Positions 1 to 12,119 of a DNA stretch of 64,000 nucleotides are shown in pieces. The translations under genes and the position numbers were made by a program. Below the pieces are notes generated by a model. The model was not told where the DNA came from and searched no databases. It saw nothing but the letters and a program-made list of their open reading frames with translations. The first letter of the stretch is position 1. The number at the start of each line of letters is the position of its first letter. Origin of the DNA: Symsagittifera roscoffensis (Eukaryota; Xenacoelomorpha; Acoela; Convolutidae); the NCBI RefSeq assembly GCF_963678635.1, contig NW_026971625.1, forward strand, positions 1 through 64,000. Direction: 5' to 3'.

Positions 1-289
1 ACAAAAACTAGCTAGTTTTAAAATTTTTTTTATTTTTTTAAATTTAAAAGAAGTTCCTTGTTTCTCAAAAAATCAAATTCTCATCCCTTCATCTTCTTTT
101 CTTCACCTAAAGCTCAACCATAATCAATCAGAAACTAATATCAATTCATTTTTAACTTTCAAATCAACCCTTTCTAAAACTTATTTTCTTTTATTAAACT
201 TGGACCTTAAACTTTCAAGGCTTATCTTTGTTTTCATCACCACAAAATTTTCGACACGCAAAAAAAGACAAGAAATACATCTTTTTTCG

Positions 290-2670
290 AGATACTTAGT
301 TTCATTTGTAGAAAACTCACTAATAGTGAAATTTCACAAATACTAAAAGTTGCCCTACAAACAATCCTATCATGGTTAATGAAAAAATATTTATGAAAAA
401 ATCATAAAAATATGTACTTTGATTTAATCTCACCAGCACGAAAAAATTTTCGACCACAAACTCCCAACGATGAAAAAGTATTAGCAGACGAAACAGATTA
501 TATATGGGTCACTGAATGGTCTCAAACATTAAATTTTAAGATTCCCAACAAAGATTCAAGTGCAGCAATCGACAATGTCTCTGCACACAAAGACCATTTA
601 AAAAAAAACTCCACTCTCAACTGTCACAACACCCTCAAATTACAACATTCCAAAGTCACAACATTCCAAAATAGACCAATGAATAAAACACGACAAAACA
701 ACAAACAAAAAAGGGCTAACAGACATAATTTTGCAAAACAAGACTGTAATTTTTTCACAAAAAGTAGTATCAGAAAACCAATAGCAAAATCTCTTTATGC
801 AACACGAATTCAATCTCAAGAATATAACTGCGCCCAACAGATACCAAAATCAGTATCTCAATCTGTATTAATAGAAATATAATAAGAAAAAGCAACGACT
901 GCATTGACAATTATCCAATTTTTGACAAAATAAACATTCAGACCATTCACAAGAAGTCAACCACACTAATTTGAAGGTGAACATTTTTTTAACCAAAAGC
1001 AAAAGCCAACAACAATACAAAAAAAACAACGAAAAAACGATTGTTAAAAATGCGACCAACCAGATGATATTTAACAACCAGATATTTTTGATTTTTACAT
1101 GAGTTCAGAACGAACACGTCAAACACAACAACCTTTTTCTCAATGACAAAAACTGGCACAAACAACATGCAATCACCAAACCATACAAACACTCTAGGTT
1201 GACAATCTAACCTAATGCAAAACGAAACTCTATTACATGATATTTACAAAAGGAAATTACAAAAACTCAACGTACAAATTTACACAAATACCAAACACAG
1301 CAAAAATTTTTTCAAATGACAATGAATCTATACATTATGGTTGTATCGTCCACAGCATCAAAAACATTTTTGGTTTTCACAGGAACAGACCCTGAATGTT
1401 CAGTAGAAGACTATCTAAATGCAGTTACAGCGAACCGAATTTGGAATTTAAGTCCAGAACCAATAAACACGCCACTTCATGAAAATTGGATACGTCGTTT
1501 TCAGAAGGTGAATCTGATTGGAAAATCTTTGCAAACGAATTTTAAACACTGTTGGACTCTGAAAAAAAAACGAACAACATCAAAGAATTTTATCCAAGGA
1601 AATAAACAGACTTCAAATTGAAACAATAAACAATTTCGCATATCAAATTGAAAGGCTTGTCCGGAAAAGTTAATCCCTTAATACACATCTTTACGCAAAC
1701 ACGAAAATGGCCTAAATATTATTGATAATTCTAACGCCGCAAAGACAAGAAATTGCAATATAAAAGAGAGCTCACATCCATCATCCATTCGAGAACCCGA
1801 TATAGATTTTCGAAAGTTATTAGATAAACTAGAACAAGCCGAACAATCAGAACCAACACAATGAAACTAGAAAAAAAATTTGAAAGTGGAAAATGTTTAA
1901 AAAATTCAAACAGCAACCTCACAGATTAATAATATCCAATACTTCAATAATGAACTAGCAGAAAAAATTACTCAAAACCTAACCTTTTTGAAAAGATTCA
2001 AATTTAAAAGGCAAACCCTCATAAAAAAATTGGTGTAAAAAAATCTCGGATTTATGGACACAGTATTTCTAAATGCAGACCAAAACAACAAGACAATTTG
2101 AATAGACTACCAAAACACTAAGAACCAAGCAAACCTTTTTAACAATACATGATGAAATATCAAATTTCACAAAATAAAAACATTCAAAGTAATAATATTT
2201 CAGAGAAACCACATAGCAGTAACATATCACAATCCCCCTAATCGAATAACTCTCAGGGAATATCACCAGATTGACGAAATTGACAGAATTATTCTTAAAA
2301 AATATTTATGACAGTTCAAACAACCAAAGTAACCTGTACATGATTTATTAATCTAGATCGCACTCTAGTAGAAGTGATGATTCAAACTAAAACAGAAACC
2401 CCGCATATTCAAATTACCGATACTACTTTAGATACAACTTTAATTACCGCTCAAGAAACCCTTCTCATAATCGAAGTCAAAATCATTCTATTAACTGTAA
2501 TAGAAATCGCTCAAATAACAGATCACAAAATTTTTCTAAAAAGGACCATATGATAATTTTTATGATTAAAGATCCCCTGATAATTACAGAAATAGAAATC
2601 TATCAAACTATTCAAACAACTCAAAATTTTATTTTCAAACAACACATCGAAATAATCGAATTTTTTCGAA
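290..2670 (+). pseudogene. decayed Ty3-like gag copy (outside the large element)
   Basis: A + strand relative of the gag gene of the 29-kb element (34.3-37.9 kb, minus), recognised by comparing translations. Positions 400-600 carry an ARKNFRPQ block shared with that gag. Positions 1315-1720 carry the shared central gag block, with short identities such as VFTGT and YSVEDYLN (here CSVEDYLN), then the region before the nucleocapsid. Around 2050-2085 a GHSxxxC remnant of the CCHC zinc knuckle survives, but the first two cysteines are gone. Positions 2370-2660 are the Asn/Arg/Tyr/Ser-rich tail. Several stops and frame changes separate the pieces, so it cannot make Gag. No matching LTR or pol was found near it. 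The homology is seen directly; assignment to capsid/nucleocapsid rests on the knuckle in the better copy. Confidence 0.75.
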
Positions 2671-3283
2671 CAAAAAAAATGTAACTGTCGTTTGCTTGTG
2701 TCATATATGAGCTGAAGAAGAATAGGGAATACGCCCTATAAACATTGGCTCAAGGGTCAAGGGCAATATATCTTGTGCTTTTGTACCTTATTTTCTCGGA
2801 GTCAATTCGATTGGTATAAGACTTTTGACTACGAAATCGTGTTACAGCTTAAAGGCAACTACCAAAAACCCCCACTCTAGAAATCAGATCGTCCCCATGC
2901 TTGAAAACTCAAGTATCTTGTAGTTTTTAGAATACAGTGAACTTTTGGTCCATTTCATTCAGATGAATCAATCTGAAACCCGCCTTATTTCAACATAAGA
3001 GTGTAACAAAACACTCAAGAAATTGAATTCATTTCTCACATATTGACATAACTCTGGACTCAAGTAATTGATGTAGCTAAGATAACTCTGCAAATTTTAA
3101 CTATTAATCTTAACTCAAGTAGTTTTATCAATTGGACTATTGTGCAGCTTCACTTTTCGACCTGTCTAATCGAGATTCTCTCTTGCCCAGCGGTAACCCT
3201 GTCGTTTGAAAATGAATTTTTTTCTGTCGGGAACGAGAAAGCTCTACTCAAATTGATAATTTCAGTAAAATTGCCAATATCAA
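2671..3283. other. no gene seen
   Basis: This interval lies between the Asn/Arg-rich gag tail and the duplicated segment. It is less AT-rich than its surroundings. Neither strand has a recognisable coding block or RNA. Confidence 0.5.
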
Positions 3284-4515
3284 TTTTACTCTAGCGCAAT
3301 TTTTGATCTTTCTCGCAAATATGATCCGGATCTAATGTTCAAAATGATTTCTCACTTCAGTTGTCGCAATGAGATTAAGCATGATATGGTCAATTCAAAA
3401 TTTTCAAAAATACAGCTTTCCTCAAAATCAAAGTCAATCTTCTGAATATGACCGACTGGCTCATTCTTCCCGGACTCAAGATTGACGACCTCATCGCGCG
3501 TCGTCGTGATGTCAGTGAGCCTCCAGAATGTTGAATGATTCTCAAGATACACTGCCAATGGCCATTTACTGAAGTTTGCAGCAAACTCAAACTTACCTAC
3601 ATCCCCAAAATTCTCAGTCATAGAAAATTTCATTCTATAGCTAAACAGCAATCAATATCTTAATCCAATTGCACCCTGGATTCATAAGACTTTTTTTAAA
3701 ACTTCTTTTGTCCAACAAAGTAAAAAAACTTTCATACATAAAATTTGATGAAAAAATAAATATATTCGATAGCAATAATTTGTACGTTAAAATATCTTTT
3801 TTGTGCTCTCAGATTTCATCTGAGTTCACACTCAAGACCCAATTTCTTCTCCAGCTCAACACTCAGGAATCCACCCAGAGTACTGGTTGGTGCTTTTCTA
3901 CATTCGGTTTTTCATCACGTTCTCTTCAATTCATCACAGTACCAGCAACGAGCTCACCACGAAGACGGTCGCTTACTGTTGATGATCTGGTGACCCAACC
4001 GTCCTAATTTCCTCATCGCCCCACAACAGCAGACGTTGGACTTCTCTGAGTACCACACAGTCTGTGCTAAACAATGGCTTGGGTCAAATAAAAGTTCCGG
4101 AGGTTGCGTTTTCCTGAAGCCCCGGACAAAGGTTCGAACTCCATCGTTTTTGAATGTAAAGAAGTGTTCTAGTCCACAGCAAGGGCGTTTTTTAGTACTT
4201 CCTTGGAAACTGGCGCGAGTGATGTGATATTATTGCCAGCAGTACACGCTTTGGCACCAAGAGTGCCTTATCGATCATCTTTCTCTAGCTAGACGCTTCC
4301 ACCGTTGACATTTGTAGCGGATGATGGCTACCATAGACATTTGCCACCTCCAAGTTCACCGTGGTACTCGGGTAACAGTCAGCCAAAATTTGAACCCATT
4401 TTTCTGTTTTTCCGTAATCTCACATGTCTTCTCTGTAACGACTGATTTCTCACGCAAGCTCGTCCGTCGCAAGAGTGTCCGCCACCTCTGGCTGCTAGGT
4501 CGAGGCAAGTGCCTT
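3284..4515 (-). repeat. duplicated segment, copy A, with a coding-like fragment
   Basis: Copy A of a diverged direct repeat whose partner is 4899-5940. The two share long stretches, for example around 3345-3560 and 4965-5185, and again near 3890-4160 and 5505-5780. Copy A carries about 230 extra bases near 4160-4395. On the minus strand a 99-codon frame (3651-3352) contains the block EFAANFSKWPLAVYLE followed by HSTFWRLTD. Copy B keeps the same residues in frame (EFAANF, LAVYLE, HSTFW), although it has a stop. Protein-level conservation between diverged copies suggests an old minus-strand exon. I do not recognise the family. GC content is higher than in the flanks. Confidence 0.6.
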
Positions 4516-4898
4516 GTGAAGGGACTCACGAGGAACACTGGTCGTGGCTCATGGATAGCCATGGATAAAATAAAGAACTAGAGAATTGTCTAAATAACCT
4601 GGACTGCGGAGTGTCCAGAAAACGTCAAAATTGGGCCACGCAGCATAAAGTGCAAATGAATAAGTTGAAGTTGAGGAGCCAACTAGTGTGAACGTGGGAG
4701 AAACTACTGTTGGAGTACTTCGAGAACGATATGAGAGCACCCTCGTCTGCTCAGACTCTGATGGCGATCCTTATCACCCGGACTGATGGTCAGTTAGTGT
4801 TCAGGTGTTGCTTGGCTGTAGTTGAGTTGAAAGATCTGACCGGATTGTGTCTTGCGATGAGGAAAGACGCCACTTGTTTCTAAGACGGATTATGTCAG

Positions 4899-5940
4899 TT
4901 TTACTCTCGCACAATTTTTGATCAATTTTCTCGCAATTATGATCCCGATGTTCTTATTAAATTGATTTCTCACTTCAGTTGTCGCAATAAAAATGAGCAT
5001 GATATGATCAACTCAAACTTTTCAAAACTACAGCTTCCCCCGAAATAAAGGTCAACCTTCCGAATATGACCGACTGGTACGATCTCCCCGGACTGAGTTC
5101 GATGCCCTCATCGCGCTTCGTCTTCATGTCAATGAGACTCCAGAATGTTGAGTGCGTCTCAAGATACACTGCCAGTTGTCATTTACAGAAGTTTGCAGCA
5201 AATTCAAACTTATCTACAACCACCAAGTTTCTCAGTAATACAAAATTTTCATTCTGTAGCTAAACAGCAATCAATATCTTGATCCAATTGCACCCTGGAT
5301 TCCAGCTTCATCAGACATTTTTTTTAAACTTCTTTTGTCGAACCAAGTCAAAAAATTGTCATACATAAATTTTGATGAAAAAATAGATAAATTAGAAAGC
5401 AATAAATTGTAGATTAAAATATCTTTTTTGTTCTCTCAGATTTCATCTGAGCTCACACTCAGGCTCCGAATCTTTATCCCGCTCAAGTTTCAAGAATCCA
5501 CTGGTTGGTGCTTTTCTACTCTCGGTTTTTCATCACGTTCTCTTCAATCCATCACAGTACCAGCAACGAGCTCATCACAAAGTCTGGCACTTTCTGTTGA
5601 TGATCTGGTAACCCAATCGCTCGAATCTCCTCAACTTTCCACATTAAACAGAAGTTGGACTTCTCTGGGTACCGCACAGTCTGTGCTAAGCAATGGCATG
5701 GGTAAAAAAAAACGCTCCGGAAATTTCGTTTTCTTGAAGCCTCAAGCTAAATTTCGAATTGCATCGTTTTCGAATGCAACGATTTGTTCTAGTCAAAATC
5801 TGCACCTCACTTTTATCTTTTTCCGTAATGTCACCAAACCACACGGCCAAATCTCTTCTCTGGAACAAATGAAATCTCAAGCGAAATCGTTCACCACAAG
5901 AGTGTCCCCTACTGGCTGCTGTATCGAGGCAAGTGCCTAT
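4899..5940 (-). repeat. duplicated segment, copy B
   Basis: Partner of the repeat at 3284-4515 in the same orientation, separated by about 380 bases of unrelated DNA (4516-4898, no gene seen). The minus-strand coding-like block is present here but broken by at least one stop. The 202-codon frame on the + strand (5428-6036) runs through this repeat into the adjoining gag remnant, so it is a chimera and probably not a gene. Copy B ends a few tens of bases before that gag remnant. Confidence 0.6.
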
Positions 5941-5974
5941 CTTCATCTTCTCGCTCATTCAAACTCGCTTGAGG

Positions 5975-6245
5975 ATGCGGCCACACATAATGGTGCAGCT
6001 CAAAAAGAGTTTTCAATTTTACCTCACGGATATTGAATGTGATTAGAAATTCTTCACACAAGAATTCTCTAAGCTGTTCGACTCTGAAATAAACAATCAA
6101 AATCAAAGAGTTTTATGCAACGAAAAAAAACAGACTTCAAATGAAACAATAAAACAACTCGCAGTACAAATTGAAAGCCTAGTCCGAAAAAATTAATCCT
6201 TCGATACACTTGATTACAAAAACACAAAAATGACCTAATTTGTAT
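5975..6245 (+). pseudogene. gag fragment (central part)
   Basis: A second + strand gag remnant. It starts with GAAQKEFSILPHG, which lines up with the GAAQKWFSVLP block of the large element's gag (minus strand, about 35.9 kb). It then matches bases 1545-1720 of the other + strand copy almost continuously. It is internal to gag, has stops, and has no partner domains. The fragment could have been separated from the 290-2670 copy by the duplication of the intervening unknown segment. That history is inference. Confidence 0.7.
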
Positions 6246-8029
6246 TGATGATTCCATTATTTGGTATCGATGGAATCCCAAATACTGACCTAAATTGGCG
6301 ATATGCTGTGTGTTCCATACACTCTCAACTCATTGACTCAAATATTGAAATTATTCGGAGTTGTGTTTCCAAAATACTAAAAGATGACATCCACCGAAAT
6401 AGGTAACCAAAGTTCATGGATTCCGCTGACAATGGTCAAGTCTTTGCTTTTGAATTCCGCATGGCTAGAGATAAAAAAATTCCAGCTCAGCTTTTAATTG
6501 TTCATATGCAAGCTCAGTATTGAACAAAATTTGGAAGCCACTTACAGTTTGCGGAATCTACTTACATTTGCGGCTTCAGCTTAGATTTTGCGGAATCTAC
6601 TTACAGTTGCGGAATCCAAAACAAATAGCTATATTAGCTTGTTGCGGAATCCGCAATGAAACAAATGTGCCGAGAAGATTTACGTTACAGGTGTTTGTAT
6701 GCGGAATCCACTGAAAGTTTGTTTGTGGAATCCACTTACTTTTTGGAACATATTTTGAGACTTTTCTCTTGAATCCAGGAACATACAGACACAAAAATGT
6801 GCTCCTATCCAGTGCACAGTTCGGCCTCGTACTGATAGTTTTAAAAATATAAGAAAGTAGTTTTTCAAATGAGTAACGTTTTCTTTTCTGAGTGTCTGAT
6901 AAAAGTATCTCAACAAAACAAGAAAACTTAAGCATAAAAAACAATCATAGCAAAACAGGCAAATTGAAAACAACTTTTCTAGAAAAATAACAAGAAAAAC
7001 AAAAAAATATTTGAAAAAATCAAGTTATAGAAAATTGCGCTTCAAAAGCTCCAAAAACTAACTTTAGTTGTTTAAAACAAGTTCTTAAAGGCTTAAATTA
7101 AGCATTAATAAGCTAATATAGGCATACTGGTTCGTTTTATTCGCTCAAATTTAAACTAAAAATTGAAAACATTACCTGTTTTTCTCAAGACGGAGACAAC
7201 TGAGACAAAATTTTTGTTGGGAACTTGATTGATACGGCTTCGAATTGATATATTATGTGACTTTTTCTGATCTTTATTTGTAGTACTTAATTTTGCGTGG
7301 AAAACAAGAAAAGGTGAAAATAAAGAAACCCTTGCTTCCCGAAAAACACAAAGCTGGGTGTACAATTAACGGCATTTTAATGTTGAAGAGGGTAGAATAA
7401 AATTTTTTATTTATTTGTTTTTTTTTGCATTGACCAAATTATATGATGATTACCAAGCTTAAGAACGATCTCTTCTTCTGTTATTTTTCGCATCCGGTTT
7501 CACCCAAAAATTTGATTTTTTTCTGGTAACATCTGAAAAAGTTCTCTTAGTTATGTGAAAAACCTCACAACTGCTTCAATAACTTTTTAAATCGTACTTC
7601 GCATTGTTAGGTTATTCATTTTTTCGGCGCGAACAGAACAATTTTGTTAAGTCTTTTGAAATTCAAAAATGTCATTTAAAAAGCTGGTCAAGCGGAAAAG
7701 TCGAGACGAAGGAAAAATCTTGGAAATAAACCAAGTTGGTATTTTTGGGCCTAAGATTGAAATAAAATTTAGATTGAAACCTGCGGGACATTGTATGTAA
7801 AATCATCAAAACTGTTTATAAAATCATTGATATTCAAATCATCGATTTATTCACTGTAAATTTTCCCAAATTTTGGGTGTTTCTCAGATATGGTTTGAGA
7901 ATTTGAATGACAATGTTGTTTTAGTCCCGTTAATAGCTTGGTTTTGAATTATCAAATCCAAGGTTTTGTTTTTATCCAAAAAAATCATTATTACCATGTC
8001 GTTTTCCCAAACACTTAGACATTGTTTAG
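6246..8029. other. AT-rich, no gene; GCGGAATC cluster inside
   Basis: No frame in this stretch looks like a conserved protein. The only structure I see is the GCGGAATC motif cluster at 6551-6735, listed separately. Confidence 0.5.
6551..6735. repeat. cluster of GCGGAATC(C/T)A-type motifs
   Basis: The octamer GCGGAATC occurs at 6551, 6590, 6609, 6644 and 6701, with a one-base variant (GTGGAATCC) at 6725. It is usually followed by CA or TA and often by ACTTA. The reverse complement GGATTCCGC occurs just upstream near 6419. Spacing is irregular (19 to 57 bases), so this is not a simple satellite. Confidence 0.6.
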
Positions 8030-8336
8030 ACATTCATATCTGAAAAAAGAGCGAACAAAAAACAAACAATTAGTAGATTGATAATTTCGTCAGCCAGGTT
8101 AGGAAGCATAGGTCTGGTAAAAACATCATCTTGAAGAAAACAAAAAAAAACTAATTATTTGCCAGCGGTTTTTCTGAACATTTTAAACGCAAAATTGAGA
8201 TACAGAAAAAATTGTTCAAAAAAGTCTTTCCTTTTTTGAAAGGGAACTCGTTTTGACGTTTTTGGTCTACCTTAAATGTTAGGAAGCTGGCAAGAAACTT
8301 GCAGCATCTTTTTTTCTCTATAAGGGTTGTTTTAAC
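8030..8336 (+). repeat. 300-bp direct repeat, copy 1
   Basis: Matches 8546-8849 from the GAGCGAAC block through to CTATAAGGGTTGTTTTAA, with scattered substitutions and small indels. It contains no convincing coding frame. The bases between the copies (8337-8545) are not repeated. Confidence 0.8.
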
Positions 8337-8545
8337 AAACTTACAGCTGCTTTTGATAATGGAGTGAATACCAAACTCGATGGGATGCAATGAAAGCAGC
8401 AAAAATGATACCCTTTCGTCTGCTTCCAAAAACCCGAAATTAAACCGATGGATCCATATTTGAAACACTGAGCTACAGCATAAAACTAAGGAAGCAAAGC
8501 TCACTCGACGAACTTTTCATAGGAGAAAAAGCAATCCAGTTTAGA

Positions 8546-8849
8546 TATTCAAATTTGAAAAAGAGCGAACGAAAAACAAACATTTTGAAGGTTGATAATT
8601 TCGTCAGCAAGGTTAAGAAGCAAAGTTCTGGTAGAAACATCATCTTGAAGAAAACAAAAAAACTTTTTTTACTGCTAGCGGTTTTTCTGAACATTTAAGA
8701 CGCAAAACTGTGATACAGAAATAGTTTGTTCACAAAAGGTCTTTCCTATTTTGAAAAGAATTCGTATTGACGTTTTGTTTTGCCTTAAATGTTAGGAAGC
8801 TGGCAACAAACTTGCAGCATCTGTTTTTCTCTATAAGGGTTGTTTTAAC
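8546..8849 (+). repeat. 300-bp direct repeat, copy 2
   Basis: Second copy of 8030-8336 in the same orientation. Minus-strand frames across both copies (8504-8151 and 8694-8473) resemble each other only because the DNA is repeated, and no known family is recognisable. Confidence 0.8.
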
Positions 8850-11031
8850 CAGTTGAAAGAACGGTTTCGAGCAATTTAACGTGGTTACTAAGCCTCAAAA
8901 AATAACTTTGCGTAATTTATACGTTGAAAAAACAAATTGATGGTCTTTTTGGCATTTTACTCCGTTGTAATGCCGAAGTGTATTTCAATCACTCAATAAA
9001 GAAGGAATTCACTAATATTGTAATTGTAATTTACAAACTCATTTTTGCCCAAATTAATTTTGATTTCTCAGTAAAATCGATAGTTTTCTGGCTGTTAATA
9101 AACTCCATCAGGGTTCTAAACATTTTTATCGAACAGCAACGAACATAAAATTTCTATTAATCTTTTTTCCAAGGCGGTTGGTAAAATTTTTTATGTGTTT
9201 GATATGATTCATCAAATGGACAACAACGGTCAAAATCTGTTACACCAGTTAATTATGCAAAAAAACATCATCCCCGCAAACAGCCAGCCAACGAGCAATT
9301 ACAAACATTTCAAGCAAAACTCCTTCATGCCCCTCGGAAACTAATAACTCTCAACTCGTAACTCGTAACTCGGACGCGTTTAGTAGTGCTGCATCGGTTC
9401 AAATCTTAAAAGCTTTCTTTAGGCCGATTGTATAGGATCATCTAAATTATTTACACTGAGATGGTCTGTTAATTGCACAAAACATCCCTCTTCAAACATT
9501 TGAAGCTTTAAATTTAAGTTTCTGTATCCAAAATCAATTTCCTGAGTGGCAATTTAACCATGCCATTTCAAAAATTTGAGAAAAATTTTATTTTGATACA
9601 ATCGTTTAGAAGGTTGGAAGAAATCTAATACAGCTTTTTATGATTCTTTAAAAATACAAGTTTTCATTGGGCCTTGCGCTGATTCCGCATTTGAGGCATT
9701 ATCAATTTTGTCAGTTATTGGTTTCATCTTTCTCAGTTTATATCATCTTTTGGCAACAACTCTGTTTCATTTTTAAAATGTGCGATTGTGAAATGAACTA
9801 TTTTTTCAGATTTTCATTTTTTGATTTAAAGACTTCAATGAGCCTCTCCTAAAAATATAAGAAATGCTATCTCATTTTTGTATCGTCACAGCTTTTTTAA
9901 ACACTTCAACTTCATTTTTCGAGTTTTAACTTTTTAATTGATCCAGCCCTTAAGTTTCTGTCAATGTTCTTTTATATTGACAACTTCTTTGTTTGATTTT
10001 GTTCGAATTCTCAGTTTATCTCAATATCACTATTCTGATTTTCTTCAAGCATTTGCTCTAAGCTTCTTCTTTACCGTTCCGGGCTGAATTTTAGAATAAA
10101 AAAACTTATGGACTTTGTCATAGTTCTTGAAAACGCTTGACTTTGTATCAGAAAAAAAAATTCAAAAAATGCTTCTAAGCTCGTTGATAGAGCAAACACT
10201 CGGTCAAGGAGACTTCAGTAACTTCAATAAACTGCAATCCAATTCTTTAAAAAGAATTTTGAAATCTGCAATTTTAGTTATATCTTTATTTAAAGATCGT
10301 TCAAGACAGCTAAGAAAGAAATTTTTGAATCTTTCAAAATTTCTCTTAAGTGGTCATTATACTGTTATGAGAAAACTTCTTTAGAAGTTGATTTTTATGC
10401 AATAAGTAGCAAGGACTTCAGAATCTTTCTGAACGAATCCGACAGAAATTGAACAAAAAATCTGATGGTTGAGTCACTTAGATTTGAATATTATAAAAGT
10501 TATGTGTATTTGATGAGCTTATTTCTTTCTTTAGAATCTAATGTGAAACTTATAGTCAAGTAAAAAACAGCCCTCAAAAAGAATTGAGCGCTACAAAAAG
10601 CTATGATTGGATAAAGAATATTGAGAAAATGTCTCTTTTTGGTCTTCACTGGGGAATTTAGTTTTTGCACCTGTTGCTTTCAGGGGCTGCCAAATCGATT
10701 GCAACCTGATGTGTGCAAACTTTCTTTTTAAATCATGCTAATTCGTTTGAATTGTTAGTTTGATCAAATATAAATTTCTTAATAAGTCTATTTATGCCAT
10801 TTGACCAAAATGCTTTCTGATTTTTTTCAACAAGTCATGATACATGTCAAAAGCATCAATTCCAACGTTATTTATAAAAACCAAAGAAGATGTAAAAACG
10901 AAAAACCGAAATTAATTAGATTTTTTTTTAAATTACCGTGTATAAAAAAAATCTATTAGTTTCGCAATAACCTGAAAGTCGCAAAAATCAGAACAATGAA
11001 GTTCGCTCAATAGAACAAGTCTGACGTGAAA
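8850..11031. other. AT-rich, no gene seen
   Basis: About 2.2 kb between the direct repeat and the retroelement. Short frames at 8924-9148 and 10127-10384 are Lys/Asn/Ile-rich, as expected of random AT-rich DNA, with no domain or duplicate. No RNA gene was recognised. Confidence 0.5.
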
Positions 11032-11035
11032 ATGC
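11032..11035. repeat. target-site duplication, left (ATGC)
   Basis: ATGC lies directly outside the LTR that begins at 11036 and is repeated at 40014-40017 after the other LTR. Four bases is usual for Ty3-type integrases. A chance match of four bases is possible, but the LTR boundaries were fixed independently by the TG and CA ends. Confidence 0.7.
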
Positions 11036-11443
11036 TGAGTTAGATCTGAAGGTCTATCTCATAGAGTAACTTCGGATGAGGTACACCGTCTGCTCGTCAC
11101 GCTATCTTATTTTCGGCCGGATAGATTCGTGCAACTTCTTAGTCTAATACCGGTCCTGATTTTACTCTTATATCTACTAGTCTCAGGTTGTTTAACTAGT
11201 CTCTGCTAGGCTCAATACATCTAGAGTATACTGGTTTATTGCGGCTGCTGAAGATCTCGGGGAGAGGCAACAAATATCTAAGTTAAATTCAAATCTCTCT
11301 GGTACTAAAATTACAAGTAATTTCCGTACTTACAAATAAGTGGGTTGTTAGTTAGATGGATTGTGATTGGTTATTATTAAATATTTGACAGTGGTAAAAA
11401 ATCTAATTTATAAATAATAAAATGTAGTTTAGATCAGATTCCA
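11036..11443 (-). repeat. 3' LTR (408 bp)
   Basis: The 3' LTR in the element's own direction. On the + strand it starts TGAGTTAGA and ends AGATCAGATTCCA. The partner is 39602-40013. On the minus strand the bases just before it read AAACCTGGATGGG, a short purine-rich stretch that could serve as polypurine tract but is weak. The stop codon of accessory ORF4 falls about 10 nt inside this LTR. Confidence 0.88.
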
Positions 11444-12000
11444 CCCATCCAGGTTTTACAGAGTTTTTGAGTTTTATCTCTTTTATTCTGCAATTGAAGG
11501 ATGGATGATGAACGTTGGTATTTGGCGAACATCATTTTCTTATTCTTGTTCCTTGGAGAAGAGAGGTCCAGGAAACTAGAATCGTCGACATTATTTCTCT
11601 TCAAGAGAAACGTTCCAGAACGCTGGATTGATGGACAGGAAGTTATCTTCTTGTCATTCGACAACGAATGCGATCCCCAATGAAATCGTTCAGATTCCAA
11701 AATCCAAAATGCTTTGCTATGTCAGTTTTGTTTGTATTTGTGGAGAAGTGTTTTGTGTTCAGCCTCGTTTGGGAATGGCGTGAAGTTCGTGTTTGGAAGG
11801 GATGCCTTGTAACTCGGATCTGTACGTATACTTGAGCATCGAGGTGGTCATTGGTCAGCTTCAATGAAGTCCTTTTCTGCAAAGTCAAGTCGTACTCTAA
11901 ATCCTTTGAGTCGTGATTGTGGGCGGCATGTCGGTTGTGTTTTAGCCATTCTTTCGTTCAAATTGTGATGGGATCGTCTTGTCTTTGGATGTTCGTCTTG
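11434..12000 (-). pseudogene. accessory ORF4, copy a (next to the 3' LTR)
   Basis: An uncharacterised frame at the 3' end of the element on its coding strand, here split in two by a frame change. The upstream part (11888-11643) has the shared core HFGFWNLNDFI. The downstream part (11700-11434) has LKRNNVDDSSFLDLSSPRNK and ends CKTWMGGI with its TGA inside the LTR. Copies b and c show the same order, so the two parts were probably one basic, Ser/Thr-rich protein of under 200 residues. I recognise no domain. Its position (after env, overlapping the LTR) recalls small regulatory genes of complex retroviruses, but that is only a positional analogy. Confidence 0.5.
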
Positions 12001-12119
12001 GTTGTTGTGGATGATCTATATACTGCATTTTATGATTTACATTTTATAATTTTTTGTTAATTTGGTTTTTAGTTATGATCTTAGTTAGTCGTTTTCACAA
12101 AAGCTTTTTATTTTAGTTC

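Noticed and set aside
5428-6036. A 202-codon + strand frame
   Set aside because: It crosses from an unknown repeat into a gag remnant and has Ser/Thr-rich low-information sequence. The minus strand of the same repeat shows better protein-level conservation.
8151-8694. Similar minus-strand frames of 117 and 73 codons
   Set aside because: Their similarity comes from the 300-bp direct repeat; Phe/Leu/Ser-rich with no known motif.
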